Shown in pieces: positions 1-7,985 of a DNA stretch of 64,000 nt (within the stretch, counting starts at the first letter, position 1; the number at the start of each line of letters is the position of its first letter). Source of the stretch: Roseibium aggregatum IAM 12614 (GTDB taxonomy: Bacteria; Pseudomonadota; Alphaproteobacteria; Rhizobiales; Stappiaceae). The position numbers and the translations under genes were made by a program. Under the pieces are notes generated by a model. It saw only the letters and a list, made by a program, of their open reading frames with translations, was not told where the DNA came from and ran no database searches. The stretch spans positions 40,658 through 104,657 of the forward strand of contig NZ_AAUW01000025.1 of assembly GCF_000168975.1 (NCBI RefSeq), given 5' to 3'.

Positions 1-169
1 CCAGCAGGTCCGACCGGTTCGGATGGGAAAAGACTCTCGAATAGGCCGGCACGTAGATGGTCTCTCCGAGCACCTTTTCGGTGAAATCCTGTGCCTGAAC
101 CTGTGTCGGCAGCTGGAAGAGAACCAGGCTACCTGCCAGCAGGCCGAGGCAGGTCAATCGTTTCAGCAT
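1..169 (-). CDS. DUF3124 family secreted protein, N-terminal fragment
   Basis: The gene runs off the left edge of the window, so only the first 56 codons are present. The start ATG is at 169 on the minus strand. Residues 1-26 form a signal peptide (MLKRLT basic start, a leucine-rich core, cleavage near VQA-QD). The mature part begins with FTEKVLGETIYVPAYSRVFS, which resembles the opening of DUF3124 proteins (a conserved VYVPAYSHIY-like block). The function of that family is unknown; a periplasmic location is inferred. It is divergent from the small gene at 305. Confidence 0.55.
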   Translation of the reverse strand, partial: MLKRLTCLGLLAGSLVLFQLPTQVQAQDFTEKVLGETIYVPAYSRVFSHPNRSDLL

Positions 170-304
170 CACGTGCCCATGCGTTTGAGTGGTGTTAGGG
201 TGTGGCCCTGATCTTCTGGCGTCACTTTCCTGAATGCGTGCCCTGATTGCAAGACGGAAGGGGGCTGGTTGTCATTCGTCAGCGCCGGAAGAGCCTTAAG
301 GACG

Positions 305-532
305 ATGTTGGAGCGACTGCATGAATGCACAGACAATCCGTTTCCTGATCCAGCTTGCCTTCGCTTTGCGGCCTTGTTCGCCGTGGTCATTGTTCCGGCG
401 CCCTACGGGCCGTCGCTCGGCTTTTTCTTGCTCGTCTTCGGGCTCTGGTTTGGCCGGCGCATCTTCAAGCGGATTGCAACGCTGGACGAGATCAAGGCGG
501 ACTTGCGCCAGCGGGTGGATGAAGGTCCTTGA
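305..532 (+). CDS. small putative membrane protein (reading frame uncertain)
   Basis: An open frame of 75 codons from ATG 305 encodes two hydrophobic stretches (around FAALFAVVIV and GFFLLVFGLWFG) followed by a charged tail, IFKRIATLDEIKADLRQRVDEG, that looks like a cytoplasmic helix. ATG 305 has only AAGGAC just upstream. A better ribosome site (GGAG at 310-313) precedes ATG 321 in another frame, whose first residues MNAQTIRFLIQLAFAL also look like the start of a membrane protein. The real gene may therefore begin at 321 and change frame near 360-370, or this base call may be wrong. No family was recognised. Confidence 0.35.
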   Translation: MLERLHECTDNPFPDPACLRFAALFAVVIVPAPYGPSLGFFLLVFGLWFGRRIFKRIATLDEIKADLRQRVDEGP

Positions 533-655
533 AGACGCCATGTTGCCGCAAGGCACGTTTCGCGGCATTGGAGATTGCCAAATCTCTTATTCCCCATTAG
601 GCACAACCTTGGGACCGGGCAGAAAATCGCTTATATGCGTCCTGCCAGACAACGC

Positions 656-1117
656 ATGACCGGATCAGAACAAGAGCAAATGGATCAGCTGAAACTTGCC
701 GCCCTTGACCAGGAAGACCTTCAGGTTCTTTCCGCCCATCTGCAGGACGCCGTGATTACCGTCGCGGATATCCGCTACCTGCCGAAGGAGCAGAAGGCCG
801 TGTTCGTGATGAACCGGTTTGTGTGGGACAAGGAAGCCGACAAGCGATCGAAGGAACACGAGCGCCGCCGTACGGCGCTGGCCTTTGCGCAGGTAAAGGC
901 CATGAAGGCGCAGAACATCAACCAGAAGGCCAAGGGCGCCGTTCTGGAACTGCTCGCCGTCACCTTTGAGCCGGGCGAAGAGCCCGCCGGCACCATCCAG
1001 CTTGCCTTTGCAGGTGGGGGCAGCCTCGCGCTTGAGGTGGATTGCATCGAGGCGCAACTGTCGGACCTTGGAGCTGCCTGGTCCACGCCGAACCTGCCGC
1101 AGCACGACCTCAGCTGA
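656..1117 (+). CDS. DUF2948 family protein
   Basis: The conserved opening LKLAALDQEDLQVLSAHLQDAV followed by ADIRYLPKEQKAVFVMNRFVWD is characteristic of DUF2948, a family of roughly 150 residues found in alphaproteobacteria and usually placed next to hisD, as here. No enzymatic motif is visible and the role is unknown. Two starts are possible: ATG 656 (153 residues) or ATG 680 (MDQLKL, 145 residues); the second fits the usual family N-terminus, and neither has a strong ribosome site. The frame is also open upstream to 575. It ends 54 bases before hisD and is probably co-transcribed with it. Confidence 0.8.
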   Translation: MTGSEQEQMDQLKLAALDQEDLQVLSAHLQDAVITVADIRYLPKEQKAVFVMNRFVWDKEADKRSKEHERRRTALAFAQVKAMKAQNINQKAKGAVLELLAVTFEPGEEPAGTIQLAFAGGGSLALEVDCIEAQLSDLGAAWSTPNLPQHDLS

Positions 1118-1171
1118 CTGCCCTCACGGAATGACAGACGGTGCCCGGCACCGCACACGATGGAGAATTGC

Positions 1172-2467
1172 GTGGTTCTACGCCTTAACATCAACGACGC
1201 CCGTTTCGAAGACCAGTTCAAGGCTCTGCTTTCCGGAAAACGGGAAGTGTCGGAGGATGTCGACCAGATCGTTCGCGATATTCTGGAGCGCGTGCGCACG
1301 GAAGGTGACAAGGCAGTCCTCGACTACACGGCAAGGTTCGACCGGCTGCAGGCTGAGAGCATGGCCGAACTGACGGTTTCCGCCACGGAAATTGACGCCG
1401 CGCTTGCAAAGGTTCCGCAGGAGACGCTGGACGCCCTGCAGCTCGCTCACGACCGCATCCATGCCCACCATGCCCGCCAGATGCCGAAGGACGACCGCTA
1501 CACGGATCCCATCGGCGTGGAACTCGGGTCGCTCTGGACCGCTGTCGAAGCCGTCGGCATCTATGTGCCCGGCGGCACTGCCAGCTACCCGAGTTCCGTT
1601 CTGATGAACGCTGTGCCGGCCAAGGTTGCGGGCGTGGAACGCATCGTCATGGTGGTGCCGAGCCCGGACGGGGTGTTGAACCCGCTGGTGCTGGCCGCTG
1701 CCAGAATTGCCGGTGTCACGGAAATCTATCGCATTGGCGGTGCACAGGCCGTCGCGGCCCTTGCCTATGGAACGCAGACCATTGCCCCGGTCGCAAAGAT
1801 CGTCGGGCCGGGCAACGCCTTTGTGGCGGCCGCCAAGCGCCGCGTCTTTGGCACGGTTGGCATCGACATGATCGCCGGACCATCGGAAGTGCTGATCCTG
1901 GCCGACAGCGGCAACAATGCCGACTGGCTTGCAGCCGACCTGCTGGCCCAGGCCGAGCACGACACCGCCGCCCAGTCTATCCTGATCACCGACAGCGAAG
2001 ACCTTGCAAGCCAGGTGGAAGCTGCCGTCGAAGCCCAGTTGAAAACCCTGCCGCGCGAGGATGTCGCCCGCGCGAGCTGGCAAGACTATGGCGCTATCAT
2101 TCTGGTCGACGATCTGGAGGCAGCAATGCCGCTCGCCAACCGGATCGCCCCGGAGCACCTTGAGCTGGCCGTCGCCGATCCCGAGGCCCTGCTGAAAAAG
2201 GTGCGCAATGCCGGCGCAGTGTTCCTGGGGCACTATACGCCGGAGGCCATCGGCGATTATGTCGGCGGGTCCAATCACGTGTTGCCGACGGCGCGGTCTG
2301 CCCGCTTCTCATCCGGGTTGAGCGTGCTGGAATTCGTCAAACGCACCTCGATCCTGAAATGCAATCCGGATAACCTGCGTCAGCTCGGGCCGGCGGCAAT
2401 CGCCCTTGGTGAATCAGAGGGGTTGTCGGCGCACGCGCGCTCTGTTTCCATCAGGCTGAATTTATAG
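1172..2467 (+). CDS. hisD: histidinol dehydrogenase
   Basis: HisD catalyses the last two steps of histidine synthesis, oxidising L-histidinol to L-histidine with two NAD+. The 431-residue product has normal length for the family, with family blocks such as GIYVPGGTASYPSS, GPGNAFVAAAKR, GPSEVLILAD and LLAQAEHD (zinc and substrate ligands lie in the last two regions) and a C-terminal SGLSVLEFVKR. GTG 1172 is chosen because GGAGA lies just upstream and translation then begins MVLRLNINDARF, the usual HisD opening; ATG 1160 would add four residues. It stands alone rather than in a his operon, followed by UPF0262 31 bases later, the standard alphaproteobacterial arrangement. Confidence 0.96.
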   Translation: MVLRLNINDARFEDQFKALLSGKREVSEDVDQIVRDILERVRTEGDKAVLDYTARFDRLQAESMAELTVSATEIDAALAKVPQETLDALQLAHDRIHAHHARQMPKDDRYTDPIGVELGSLWTAVEAVGIYVPGGTASYPSSVLMNAVPAKVAGVERIVMVVPSPDGVLNPLVLAAARIAGVTEIYRIGGAQAVAALAYGTQTIAPVAKIVGPGNAFVAAAKRRVFGTVGIDMIAGPSEVLILADSGNNADWLAADLLAQAEHDTAAQSILITDSEDLASQVEAAVEAQLKTLPREDVARASWQDYGAIILVDDLEAAMPLANRIAPEHLELAVADPEALLKKVRNAGAVFLGHYTPEAIGDYVGGSNHVLPTARSARFSSGLSVLEFVKRTSILKCNPDNLRQLGPAAIALGESEGLSAHARSVSIRLNL

Positions 2468-2497
2468 CTCCCGACTTGAACAAGAGGCTTCGACCAG

Positions 2498-3001
2498 ATG
2501 AGCGAACCGCACCCGGATCCCGAACCGCAGAAAACCGGTGGCAAGCTGGTCGACGTGGTTTTGGACGAAGCCTCCATCGCCCGCTCGACTCCGGAAGTGG
2601 AACACGACCGCGCGGTCGCGATTTACGACCTGATTGAGGAAAACACGTTCCAGCCGGTCGGATATCCGCCCACCAACTATGTGCTCAACCTGTCGGTGAT
2701 CGAAAAGAAGCTGGTTTTGCGCATCAGGACCGATGACGACAAGGAAGTCGTCACCCACGTTCTGTCGCTGTCTCCGCTGCGCAAGATCGTCAAGGACTAT
2801 GACCTGATCTGCAACAGCTATTACGAGGCGATCCGTCACGCGACGCCGAGCCAGATCGAGGCGATCGACATGGGCCGGCGCGGTGTTCACAACGAAGGCT
2901 CTGCCATTTTGATGGAACGGCTGGAAGGGAAGATCCAGGTCGACATGCAGACGGCGCGCCGGCTGTTTACCCTTGTCTACGCCCTGCACTGGAAGGGCTG
3001 A
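2498..3001 (+). CDS. UPF0262 family protein
   Basis: The 167-residue product contains the UPF0262 core: DLIEENTFQPVGYPPTNYVLNLSV, then LSLSPLRKIVKDYDLICNSYYEAIR and a C-terminal helix ending TARRLFTLVYALHW. The family is restricted mainly to alphaproteobacteria and has no established function. No signal peptide or membrane segment is seen, so it is probably cytosolic. It sits between hisD and a phosphatase with spacings of 30 and 5 bases, which suggests one transcript. ATG 2498 is the only sensible start. Confidence 0.9.
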   Translation: MSEPHPDPEPQKTGGKLVDVVLDEASIARSTPEVEHDRAVAIYDLIEENTFQPVGYPPTNYVLNLSVIEKKLVLRIRTDDDKEVVTHVLSLSPLRKIVKDYDLICNSYYEAIRHATPSQIEAIDMGRRGVHNEGSAILMERLEGKIQVDMQTARRLFTLVYALHWKG

Positions 3002-3006
3002 CGGAT

Positions 3007-3459
3007 ATGTCCGGGCCGGGCATGCGTCCGAGTGCGGTCCTGTTTGCCTGCGGAATGAATTCCGTACGCTCGCCCATGGCCGAAGCGCTGACAGCCAAAC
3101 TTTTCCCGGGTCAGGTCTACGTGCGCTCTGCCGGCGTGCGGTCCGGCAAGGTCGACCCCTTCGTGGACGCCGTGATGGCCGAAATCGGTGTGGACATGGG
3201 CAAGCACGTTCCCAAGACGTTCGAAGATCTGGACGAGTCCGGCTTCGACCTCGTCGTGACGCTGGCGCCTGAAGCTCACCACAAGGCGCTCGACATGACG
3301 CGGACGGAATCAGTCGACGTCGAATACTGGCCGACTCTCGACCCGACGCTCGCCACCGGCAGCCGCGAGCAGATCCTTGACGAATACCGCGCCGTGCGCG
3401 ACCAGTTGATGATGCGTATCAAGAAGCGGCTCGACTGGACGCCGCCGCCGAGCGGCTGA
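3007..3459 (+). CDS. low molecular weight protein-tyrosine-phosphatase / ArsC-like phosphatase
   Basis: This is a 150-residue protein of the low-molecular-weight phosphatase fold. The phosphate-binding loop is C-G-M-N-S-V-R-S (CX5R), directly after the first strand AVLFACG and followed by helix PMAEALTAKLF, as in protein tyrosine phosphatases and thioredoxin-type arsenate reductases. The usual C-terminal DP acid motif may correspond to TLDPTLATGS. No extra cysteine pair diagnostic of arsenate reductase is seen, so a phosphatase of unknown substrate is preferred. It starts five bases after UPF0262 and precedes the GNAT gene by 15 bases, in the conserved hisD-infA block. Confidence 0.82.
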   Translation: MSGPGMRPSAVLFACGMNSVRSPMAEALTAKLFPGQVYVRSAGVRSGKVDPFVDAVMAEIGVDMGKHVPKTFEDLDESGFDLVVTLAPEAHHKALDMTRTESVDVEYWPTLDPTLATGSREQILDEYRAVRDQLMMRIKKRLDWTPPPSG

Positions 3460-3474
3460 TGCCGGAGGACAGGA

Positions 3475-4089
3475 ATGAAGTTTGAAATCACGGCGCCGCT
3501 GATGACGGAGCGCCTGATGTTGCGGCCTCTGGAGGCTGGTGATGCGCAAGCCCTTCACGCCTATCAGTCATTGCCGGAGACAGCGCGGTATCATTTCTGG
3601 GAACCGCGCAGCCTGGAAGAGATTCGCACGAAGCTGACCGAGTGGGTGGAAATGTGCCGGCTCGGCGGCGAGGGCACGCTGGCCTTCGCAATCGAACGAA
3701 GGGAAGCGCCGGGGCTGATTGGCGATGCCTCGCTTCGGATCACCAGTGAAGAGGCGTTGCAGGGCACCATCGGCTTTTCCCTGAACCCGGACTATAAGGG
3801 CAGGGGCTATGCAACAGAGGCTGCCGGAGCGCTTTTGAAGATTGGCTTCGAGGACCTCAGCCTCCACCGCATTTTTGCGTGCTGCGACGCCCGCAACATG
3901 GGTTCCTGGAAAGTGATGGAACGCCTGGGCATGCGCCGCGAGGCCCATTTCCGCGAACATGCGCGCTTCAAGGGCGGCTGGGACGAAGAGTTTTACTACG
4001 CCATTCTGGAAGACGAATGGCGAAACCAGGTTCGGGGAGACAGCTTTGGCGACCGTGGCCGGCTGCAGGAGACGGCTTCCGCGCGATGA
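3475..4089 (+). CDS. GNAT family N-acetyltransferase (RimJ/RimL-like)
   Basis: The 204-residue protein begins with the RimJ/RimL pattern LMTERLMLRPLEAGDAQAL and contains the acetyl-CoA motif GRGYATEAAGALLKIGFEDL followed by HRIFACCDARNMGSWKVMERLGM, the standard C-terminal GNAT pieces. It should transfer an acetyl group from acetyl-CoA to an amine, perhaps a protein N-terminus or small molecule; the acceptor cannot be read from sequence. ATG 3475 is preceded by GGAGGACAGGA. The last 20 residues (RGDSFGDRGRLQETASAR) look like an unstructured extension. It closes the hisD-phosphatase group before infA. Confidence 0.88.
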   Translation: MKFEITAPLMTERLMLRPLEAGDAQALHAYQSLPETARYHFWEPRSLEEIRTKLTEWVEMCRLGGEGTLAFAIERREAPGLIGDASLRITSEEALQGTIGFSLNPDYKGRGYATEAAGALLKIGFEDLSLHRIFACCDARNMGSWKVMERLGMRREAHFREHARFKGGWDEEFYYAILEDEWRNQVRGDSFGDRGRLQETASAR

Positions 4090-4206
4090 GCTTGGAAAAT
4101 TGGCAGTTTCTTTGCATGGCGATGGAAAGAAAGGTTCACTTTCGTTCCCTAATCCGTTAGTTTCCCGGGCACCCGCGGGCAGGGCCCGCTTTATTCAGGA
4201 TATCAA

Positions 4207-4425
4207 ATGGCCAAAGAAGAAGCTCTGGAGTTTCCGGGCGTCGTAACAGAACTGTTGCCGAATGCGACGTTCCGCGTAAAACTGGAAAATGATCACGAAA
4301 TTATTGCCCACACGGCAGGGCGCATGCGCAAGAACCGGATCCGCGTTCTGGCGGGCGACAAGGTTCTTGTCGAAATGACCCCGTATGATCTTACCAAGGG
4401 GCGGATCACCTACCGCTTCAAGTAA
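4207..4425 (+). CDS. infA: translation initiation factor IF-1
   Basis: This is a 72-residue OB-fold protein with the near-invariant IF-1 sequence: MAKEEALEFPGVVTELLPNA, then FRVKLENDHEI, AHTAGRMRKNRIRVLAGDKV and the C-terminal DLTKGRITYRFK. IF-1 binds the A site of the 30S subunit during initiation. The 117 bases before it carry no gene and probably hold its promoter; CAGGA lies 8-12 bases before ATG 4207. Maf follows 43 bases downstream. Confidence 0.98.
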   Translation: MAKEEALEFPGVVTELLPNATFRVKLENDHEIIAHTAGRMRKNRIRVLAGDKVLVEMTPYDLTKGRITYRFK

Positions 4426-4468
4426 GCGGATCTTTCAAGGTGACCCCGGCTGCAAGGCTCGCTCTTAA

Positions 4469-5095
4469 ATGACCAATGCCCCTCAGTTGATCCTGGCCTC
4501 CGCCTCGCCGCGCCGCCTTGCGCTGCTGCAGCAGATCGGATTGGAGCCGGATCACCTTTTGCCGGCCGATATCGACGAAACGCCGAAAAAGCATGAGACG
4601 CCGCGCAGCCTTGCGCTGCGCCTGGCGCGGGCAAAGGCCGAGGCCGTTCGCCAGATGGCCGATGCGTCCGAAGCCATGCAGGACAGTGTGGTGCTGGCTG
4701 CCGACACCGTGGTTGCGGTCGGCCGGCGGGCCCTGCCCAAGGCGGAACTGACCGATCAGGCGCTGATGTGCCTGTCCCTCTTGTCCGGCCGTGGCCACCG
4801 GGTGTTCACCGGGGTGGCGGTTGCGGAGGCAAACGGCAAGGTCCGCTCCAAGCTTGTCGAAACGCGTGTGCGGTTCAAGCGTCTGACGCGTAAGGACATG
4901 GACGACTACATTTCCTCGGGCGAGTGGCGGGGCAAGGCTGGCGGATATGCCATTCAGGGCCTTGCCGGAAGTTTTGTCGTCAAGCTGGTCGGTTCCTATC
5001 CGGCGGTGGTGGGGCTGCCTCTGGTGGAAACCGCAAACTTGCTGAGTTCGGCCGGTTACCCTGTCCATCAGGGCTGGGCGACCGCGGCAGCCTGA
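4469..5095 (+). CDS. maf: Maf-like nucleoside triphosphate pyrophosphatase
   Basis: The 208-residue protein starts with the Maf signature LILASASPRRLALLQQIG and has the conserved ADIDETPKKHETP, VLAADTVVAVGRR, LLSGRGHRVFTGVAV and GKAGGYAIQGLAG blocks. Maf proteins hydrolyse non-canonical or methylated nucleoside triphosphates (dTTP/UTP in one subgroup) to monophosphate and pyrophosphate, and are linked to septum control in some bacteria. The infA-maf-yacG order is conserved in alphaproteobacteria. ATG 4469 lacks a clear ribosome site; co-translation after infA is possible. Confidence 0.93.
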   Translation: MTNAPQLILASASPRRLALLQQIGLEPDHLLPADIDETPKKHETPRSLALRLARAKAEAVRQMADASEAMQDSVVLAADTVVAVGRRALPKAELTDQALMCLSLLSGRGHRVFTGVAVAEANGKVRSKLVETRVRFKRLTRKDMDDYISSGEWRGKAGGYAIQGLAGSFVVKLVGSYPAVVGLPLVETANLLSSAGYPVHQGWATAAA

Positions 5096-5182
5096 CGCTG
5101 CCGGCACCGCGCTCGGCAAGCCGACACCCCATTGCCGGCTGCTTTTCAGCAGTTGGTTAGAGGCCGAAATCCGGAGACTGAA

Positions 5183-5386
5183 ATGGCCGAAAGCCAGAAA
5201 CCCGAACGGCGCATGCGTCCCTGTCCGATCTGCTCGAAGTTGTCGACGCCGGACAATTATCCCTTCTGCTCCGATCGCTGCGCCAAGATCGATCTGAACC
5301 GCTGGTTCTCCGAAGGCTACACCATTCCGGTGGTGGAGACCGACGATATCGACGAGAGCAATTTTCCAGACGAAGACCGCTCCTGA
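5183..5386 (+). CDS. yacG: DNA gyrase inhibitor YacG (zinc-binding)
   Basis: A 67-residue protein with four cysteines in the YacG pattern: RPCPICSK and, 13 residues on, YPFCSDRCAKIDLNRWFSEGY. The four Cys bind one zinc ion; E. coli YacG binds GyrB and inhibits gyrase. The C-terminus is acidic (DDIDESNFPDEDRS), as in relatives. ATG 5183 is selected because CCGGAGA lies 6-12 bases upstream; the frame is open to 5132 but that part is not conserved in kind. A hairpin follows directly. Confidence 0.93.
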   Translation: MAESQKPERRMRPCPICSKLSTPDNYPFCSDRCAKIDLNRWFSEGYTIPVVETDDIDESNFPDEDRS

Positions 5387-5390
5387 GGAC

Positions 5391-5415
5391 CTTGCAGGCC
5401 ATGAGAGCCTGCAAG
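5391..5415 (+). terminator. hairpin after yacG, probable terminator
   Basis: A perfect 9-base-pair inverted repeat (CTTGCAGGC / GCCTGCAAG) with a 7-base loop starts four bases after the yacG stop. It lacks a proper T-run (ACTGTTTA follows), so termination is likely but not certain. Confidence 0.55.
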
Positions 5416-5872
5416 ACTGTTTAGCGGCGAAATGGATGCCGGGTCATGTCTGTGTTGCAGGCAGGCCCAGGCACATCCAAACCCCTTTTCCAGACGCCTT
5501 TACGTAAACACGCGGGATCGGCACGCCGTTGTCGGTTTGCGGACGTCTGACCAATTGCCGTTCGGAGCTGCTGCTGACCGGGTGGCATGGGAAAGAGATG
5601 GCCGGATTGTGCGATTTTTAGGCAGCGCTGCAAAAATATTTATCCGGCAAAATTTTTTTCAGTTTCGCGCCGTCAGGCACTTGCAGCTGTCATAAAACTG
5701 CACCAAGATCTTTTTATACCGGCGATCCTGACGTCCTCAATTCCGGTTGTTTCCGGGTGGGTTCATACCTTTTGTTGCGGGCGTGTGTGGGTCTTTAAGA
5801 ACACCGGGAAGCCGGCGTCAGGCGTCTCGTTCCTGATACGGCATAACCAACCTATCCAAGGGCGAGGGTCCG
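5416..5872. other. intergenic region with 5'-nucleotidase promoter
   Basis: About 460 bases separate the yacG hairpin from the 5'-nucleotidase. Open frames here have no ribosome sites or recognisable products. The stretch 5620-5720 is AT-richer than its surroundings and contains the PHO box described separately, leaving a long (about 150 bases) predicted untranslated leader. Confidence 0.5.
5687..5720 (+). promoter_or_regulatory. PHO box and -10 element (PhoB-dependent promoter)
   Basis: CTGTCATAAAACTGCACC at 5687-5704 matches 16 of 18 positions of the PhoB consensus CTGTCATAWAWCTGTMAY. Ten bases further on, TATACC at 5715-5720 is a fair -10 hexamer, and no -35 is needed because the PHO box takes its place in PhoB-activated promoters. 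The target is the secreted 5'-nucleotidase gene at 5873. Strong as a pattern; binding is inferred. Confidence 0.72.
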
Positions 5873-7468
5873 ATGACAAAACGTTTTCTGAGCGCCGCAG
5901 TGCTGTCCGTGACCACGGCACTGTCGACGGCAGCCTATGCCGATTATTCGCTGACGATCTTGCACACCAACGACTTTCACAGCCGCATCGAGCCGATCAA
6001 CAAGTACGATTCGACCTGCAGTGCGGAAGACAATGCAGAAGGCAAATGTTTCGGTGGTACCGCGCGCCTCGACACGATCATCAAGGATCGCCGCGCAGCC
6101 AGCAACAACACGATCCTCGTCGATGGCGGTGACCAGTTCCAGGGCACGCTGTTCTACACCTATTACAAAGGCAAGGCTGCTGCCGAGTTCATGAACAAGC
6201 TCGGCTATGACGGCATGACCGTCGGCAACCATGAATTTGACGACGGACCTGAAGTCCTGCGCGGTTTCATGGACGCGGTCGAATTTCCGGTCCTGATGTC
6301 GAACGCGGATGTCTCGAAGGAGCCTCAGCTCGCTGATGTGCTGAAGCCTTCGATCGTGATCGAACGCGGCGGCGAAAAAATTGGCCTGATCGGTCTGACA
6401 CCGGAAGACACCGACGAGCTGGCCAGCCCCGGCCCGAATGTTTCCTTCACCGACCCGGTCGAAGCCGTCACTCGCGAGGCGGAGAAACTTGCCGCTGAAG
6501 GCGTCAACAAGATCATCGTCCTCAGCCATTCCGGCTACAAGGTCGACAAGGAAGTCGCTGCCAAGGCACCGGGGATCGACGTGATCGTCGGTGGCCACAC
6601 CAACACCTATCTGTCGAACACATCGGACAAGGCGGAAGGCCCGTATCCGACCATGATCGACGGTCCGGATGGAACGCCGACCGCTGTCGTGCAGGCCTAT
6701 GCCTATGGTAAGTTCCTGGGCGAACTGAACGTGACCTTCGACGACAATGGCGTCATCACGGAAGCGTCCGGTGAGCCGATCATCGTCGACAACACCATCG
6801 TGGAAAACCCGGAACTGGTCTCGCGGATCAAGGAACTTGCCGAACCGCTCGACGAAATCCGCAAGGAAGTCGTTGCCCAGGCGGATGCACCCATCGGTGC
6901 TGACCGGGAAGTCTGCCGGGCCCAGGTCTGTGAAATGGGCGTTCTTGTTGCCGACGCCATGCTGGATCGCGTGAAGGGCCAGGGTGTCCAGATCGCCATC
7001 CAGAACGGCGGCGGTCTGCGGGCCTCCATTGATGCCGGCGAAATCACCAAGGGTGAAGTCCTGACGGTTCTGCCGTTCCAGAACACGCTGTCCACTTTCG
7101 AACTCAAGGGTTCCGACGTGATCGCAGCACTTGAGAACGGCGTCAGCCAGGTGGAAGAGGGCGCAGGCCGGTTCCCGCAGGTGGCCGGTCTGAAGTACGC
7201 CTTCGACAAGACCAAACCCGCGGGTGAGCGGATCTCCGACGTCATGGTCATGGAAGGCGACAGCTACGTCCCGCTGGATCCGGAAAAGGTCTACGGCGTT
7301 GTGTCCAACAACTACATGCGCGGTGGTGGCGACGGCTACAAGATCTTCGCGACCAACGGCATGAATGCCTATGACTTCGGTCCGGACCTGGCCGACGTGG
7401 TTTCCGACTACCTTGCCAGCAAGAACGGTTACTCCGCTTACACGGACGATCGGATCACTGCGAAATAA
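5873..7468 (+). CDS. secreted 5'-nucleotidase / 2',3'-cyclic phosphodiesterase family protein (UshA-like)
   Basis: The 531-residue protein has a signal peptide (MTKRFLSAAVLSVTTALSTAAYA) and then a metallophosphatase domain (about 24-270) with all metal-binding blocks: ILHTNDFHSRIEP, DGGDQFQGT, GNHEFDDG, VLSHSG and GGHTN. The C-terminal 5'-nucleotidase domain (about 320-500) has QNGGGLRASIDAGEI and NNYMRGGGDGY, the substrate-binding region. It should release phosphate from extracellular nucleotides in the periplasm. The PHO-box promoter upstream fits a phosphate-scavenging role. GGGCGAGGGTCCG precedes ATG 5873. It is a single-gene unit, with a strong terminator after it. Confidence 0.93.
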   Translation: MTKRFLSAAVLSVTTALSTAAYADYSLTILHTNDFHSRIEPINKYDSTCSAEDNAEGKCFGGTARLDTIIKDRRAASNNTILVDGGDQFQGTLFYTYYKGKAAAEFMNKLGYDGMTVGNHEFDDGPEVLRGFMDAVEFPVLMSNADVSKEPQLADVLKPSIVIERGGEKIGLIGLTPEDTDELASPGPNVSFTDPVEAVTREAEKLAAEGVNKIIVLSHSGYKVDKEVAAKAPGIDVIVGGHTNTYLSNTSDKAEGPYPTMIDGPDGTPTAVVQAYAYGKFLGELNVTFDDNGVITEASGEPIIVDNTIVENPELVSRIKELAEPLDEIRKEVVAQADAPIGADREVCRAQVCEMGVLVADAMLDRVKGQGVQIAIQNGGGLRASIDAGEITKGEVLTVLPFQNTLSTFELKGSDVIAALENGVSQVEEGAGRFPQVAGLKYAFDKTKPAGERISDVMVMEGDSYVPLDPEKVYGVVSNNYMRGGGDGYKIFATNGMNAYDFGPDLADVVSDYLASKNGYSAYTDDRITAK

Positions 7469-7496
7469 GCTGTTCCAGACCCTGGAAAGTCATTGG

Positions 7497-7530
7497 AAGC
7501 GCGCCACCCGCGGCGCGCTTCTTTCGTTTC
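7497..7530 (+). terminator. rho-independent terminator after 5'-nucleotidase gene
   Basis: A perfect 9-base-pair stem (AAGCGCGCC / GGCGCGCTT, 7497-7505 and 7512-7520) with a 6-base loop is followed by CTTTCGTTTC. It begins 29 bases after the stop codon. Confidence 0.85.
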
Positions 7531-7846
7531 CGGTTCCCGAGACGGCCCCCGTTCAAAGGCCGCCCCCGATGTGGGACCGTCAAACCACCGATGCCGCAGG
7601 GCTGTTGCCCTCATGCCTTGGTGCCGCAATTGCCGGCATGCCCGGTGCACATTGGGTGTTCAGCCGTACGGGCTGTCGGGAAAACACTTTTATTTCAGTC
7701 GGTTATTTCGTTTCAAAGTTTTCAACAGGTGAGGTGAGGCCCTCGGGCAAAAAACTTTGCCGGGGTGCTGGACAAGGTTTCAGGGAGCCTCTATAAGGAC
7801 CGGGCTTTCAGCGAACGGGGCTCGCCCCGGACCACTTGCAAGGCAA
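7531..7846. other. intergenic region before tRNA-Phe
   Basis: No convincing gene is seen; open frames lack ribosome sites and resemble no family. The last 150 bases are locally AT-rich (TTTTATTTCAGTCGGTTATT around 7690) and probably hold the tRNA promoter. Confidence 0.45.
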
Positions 7847-7922
7847 GCCCAGATAGCTCAGTTGGTAGAGCAGCGGATTGAAAATCCGCGTGTCGCTGGT
7901 TCGATTCCGGCTCTGGGCACCA
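7847..7922 (+). tRNA. tRNA-Phe (anticodon GAA), CCA encoded
   Basis: All four arms can be drawn: acceptor GCCCAGA/TCTGGGC, D-arm GCTC...GAGC, anticodon stem GCGGA/TCCGC with loop TTGAAAA (anticodon GAA at 7880-7882), and T-arm GCTGG-TTCGATT-CCGGC. The discriminator is A7919 and CCA is encoded at 7920-7922. In related genomes this tRNA tends to follow yacG; here the 5'-nucleotidase unit lies between them. Confidence 0.97.
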
Positions 7923-7985
7923 CTCTCCCTACGAATTTTGCTGAAAATATCAAGACGTTGCTTCGCGGCGGCTCTCCGTGTGCCG

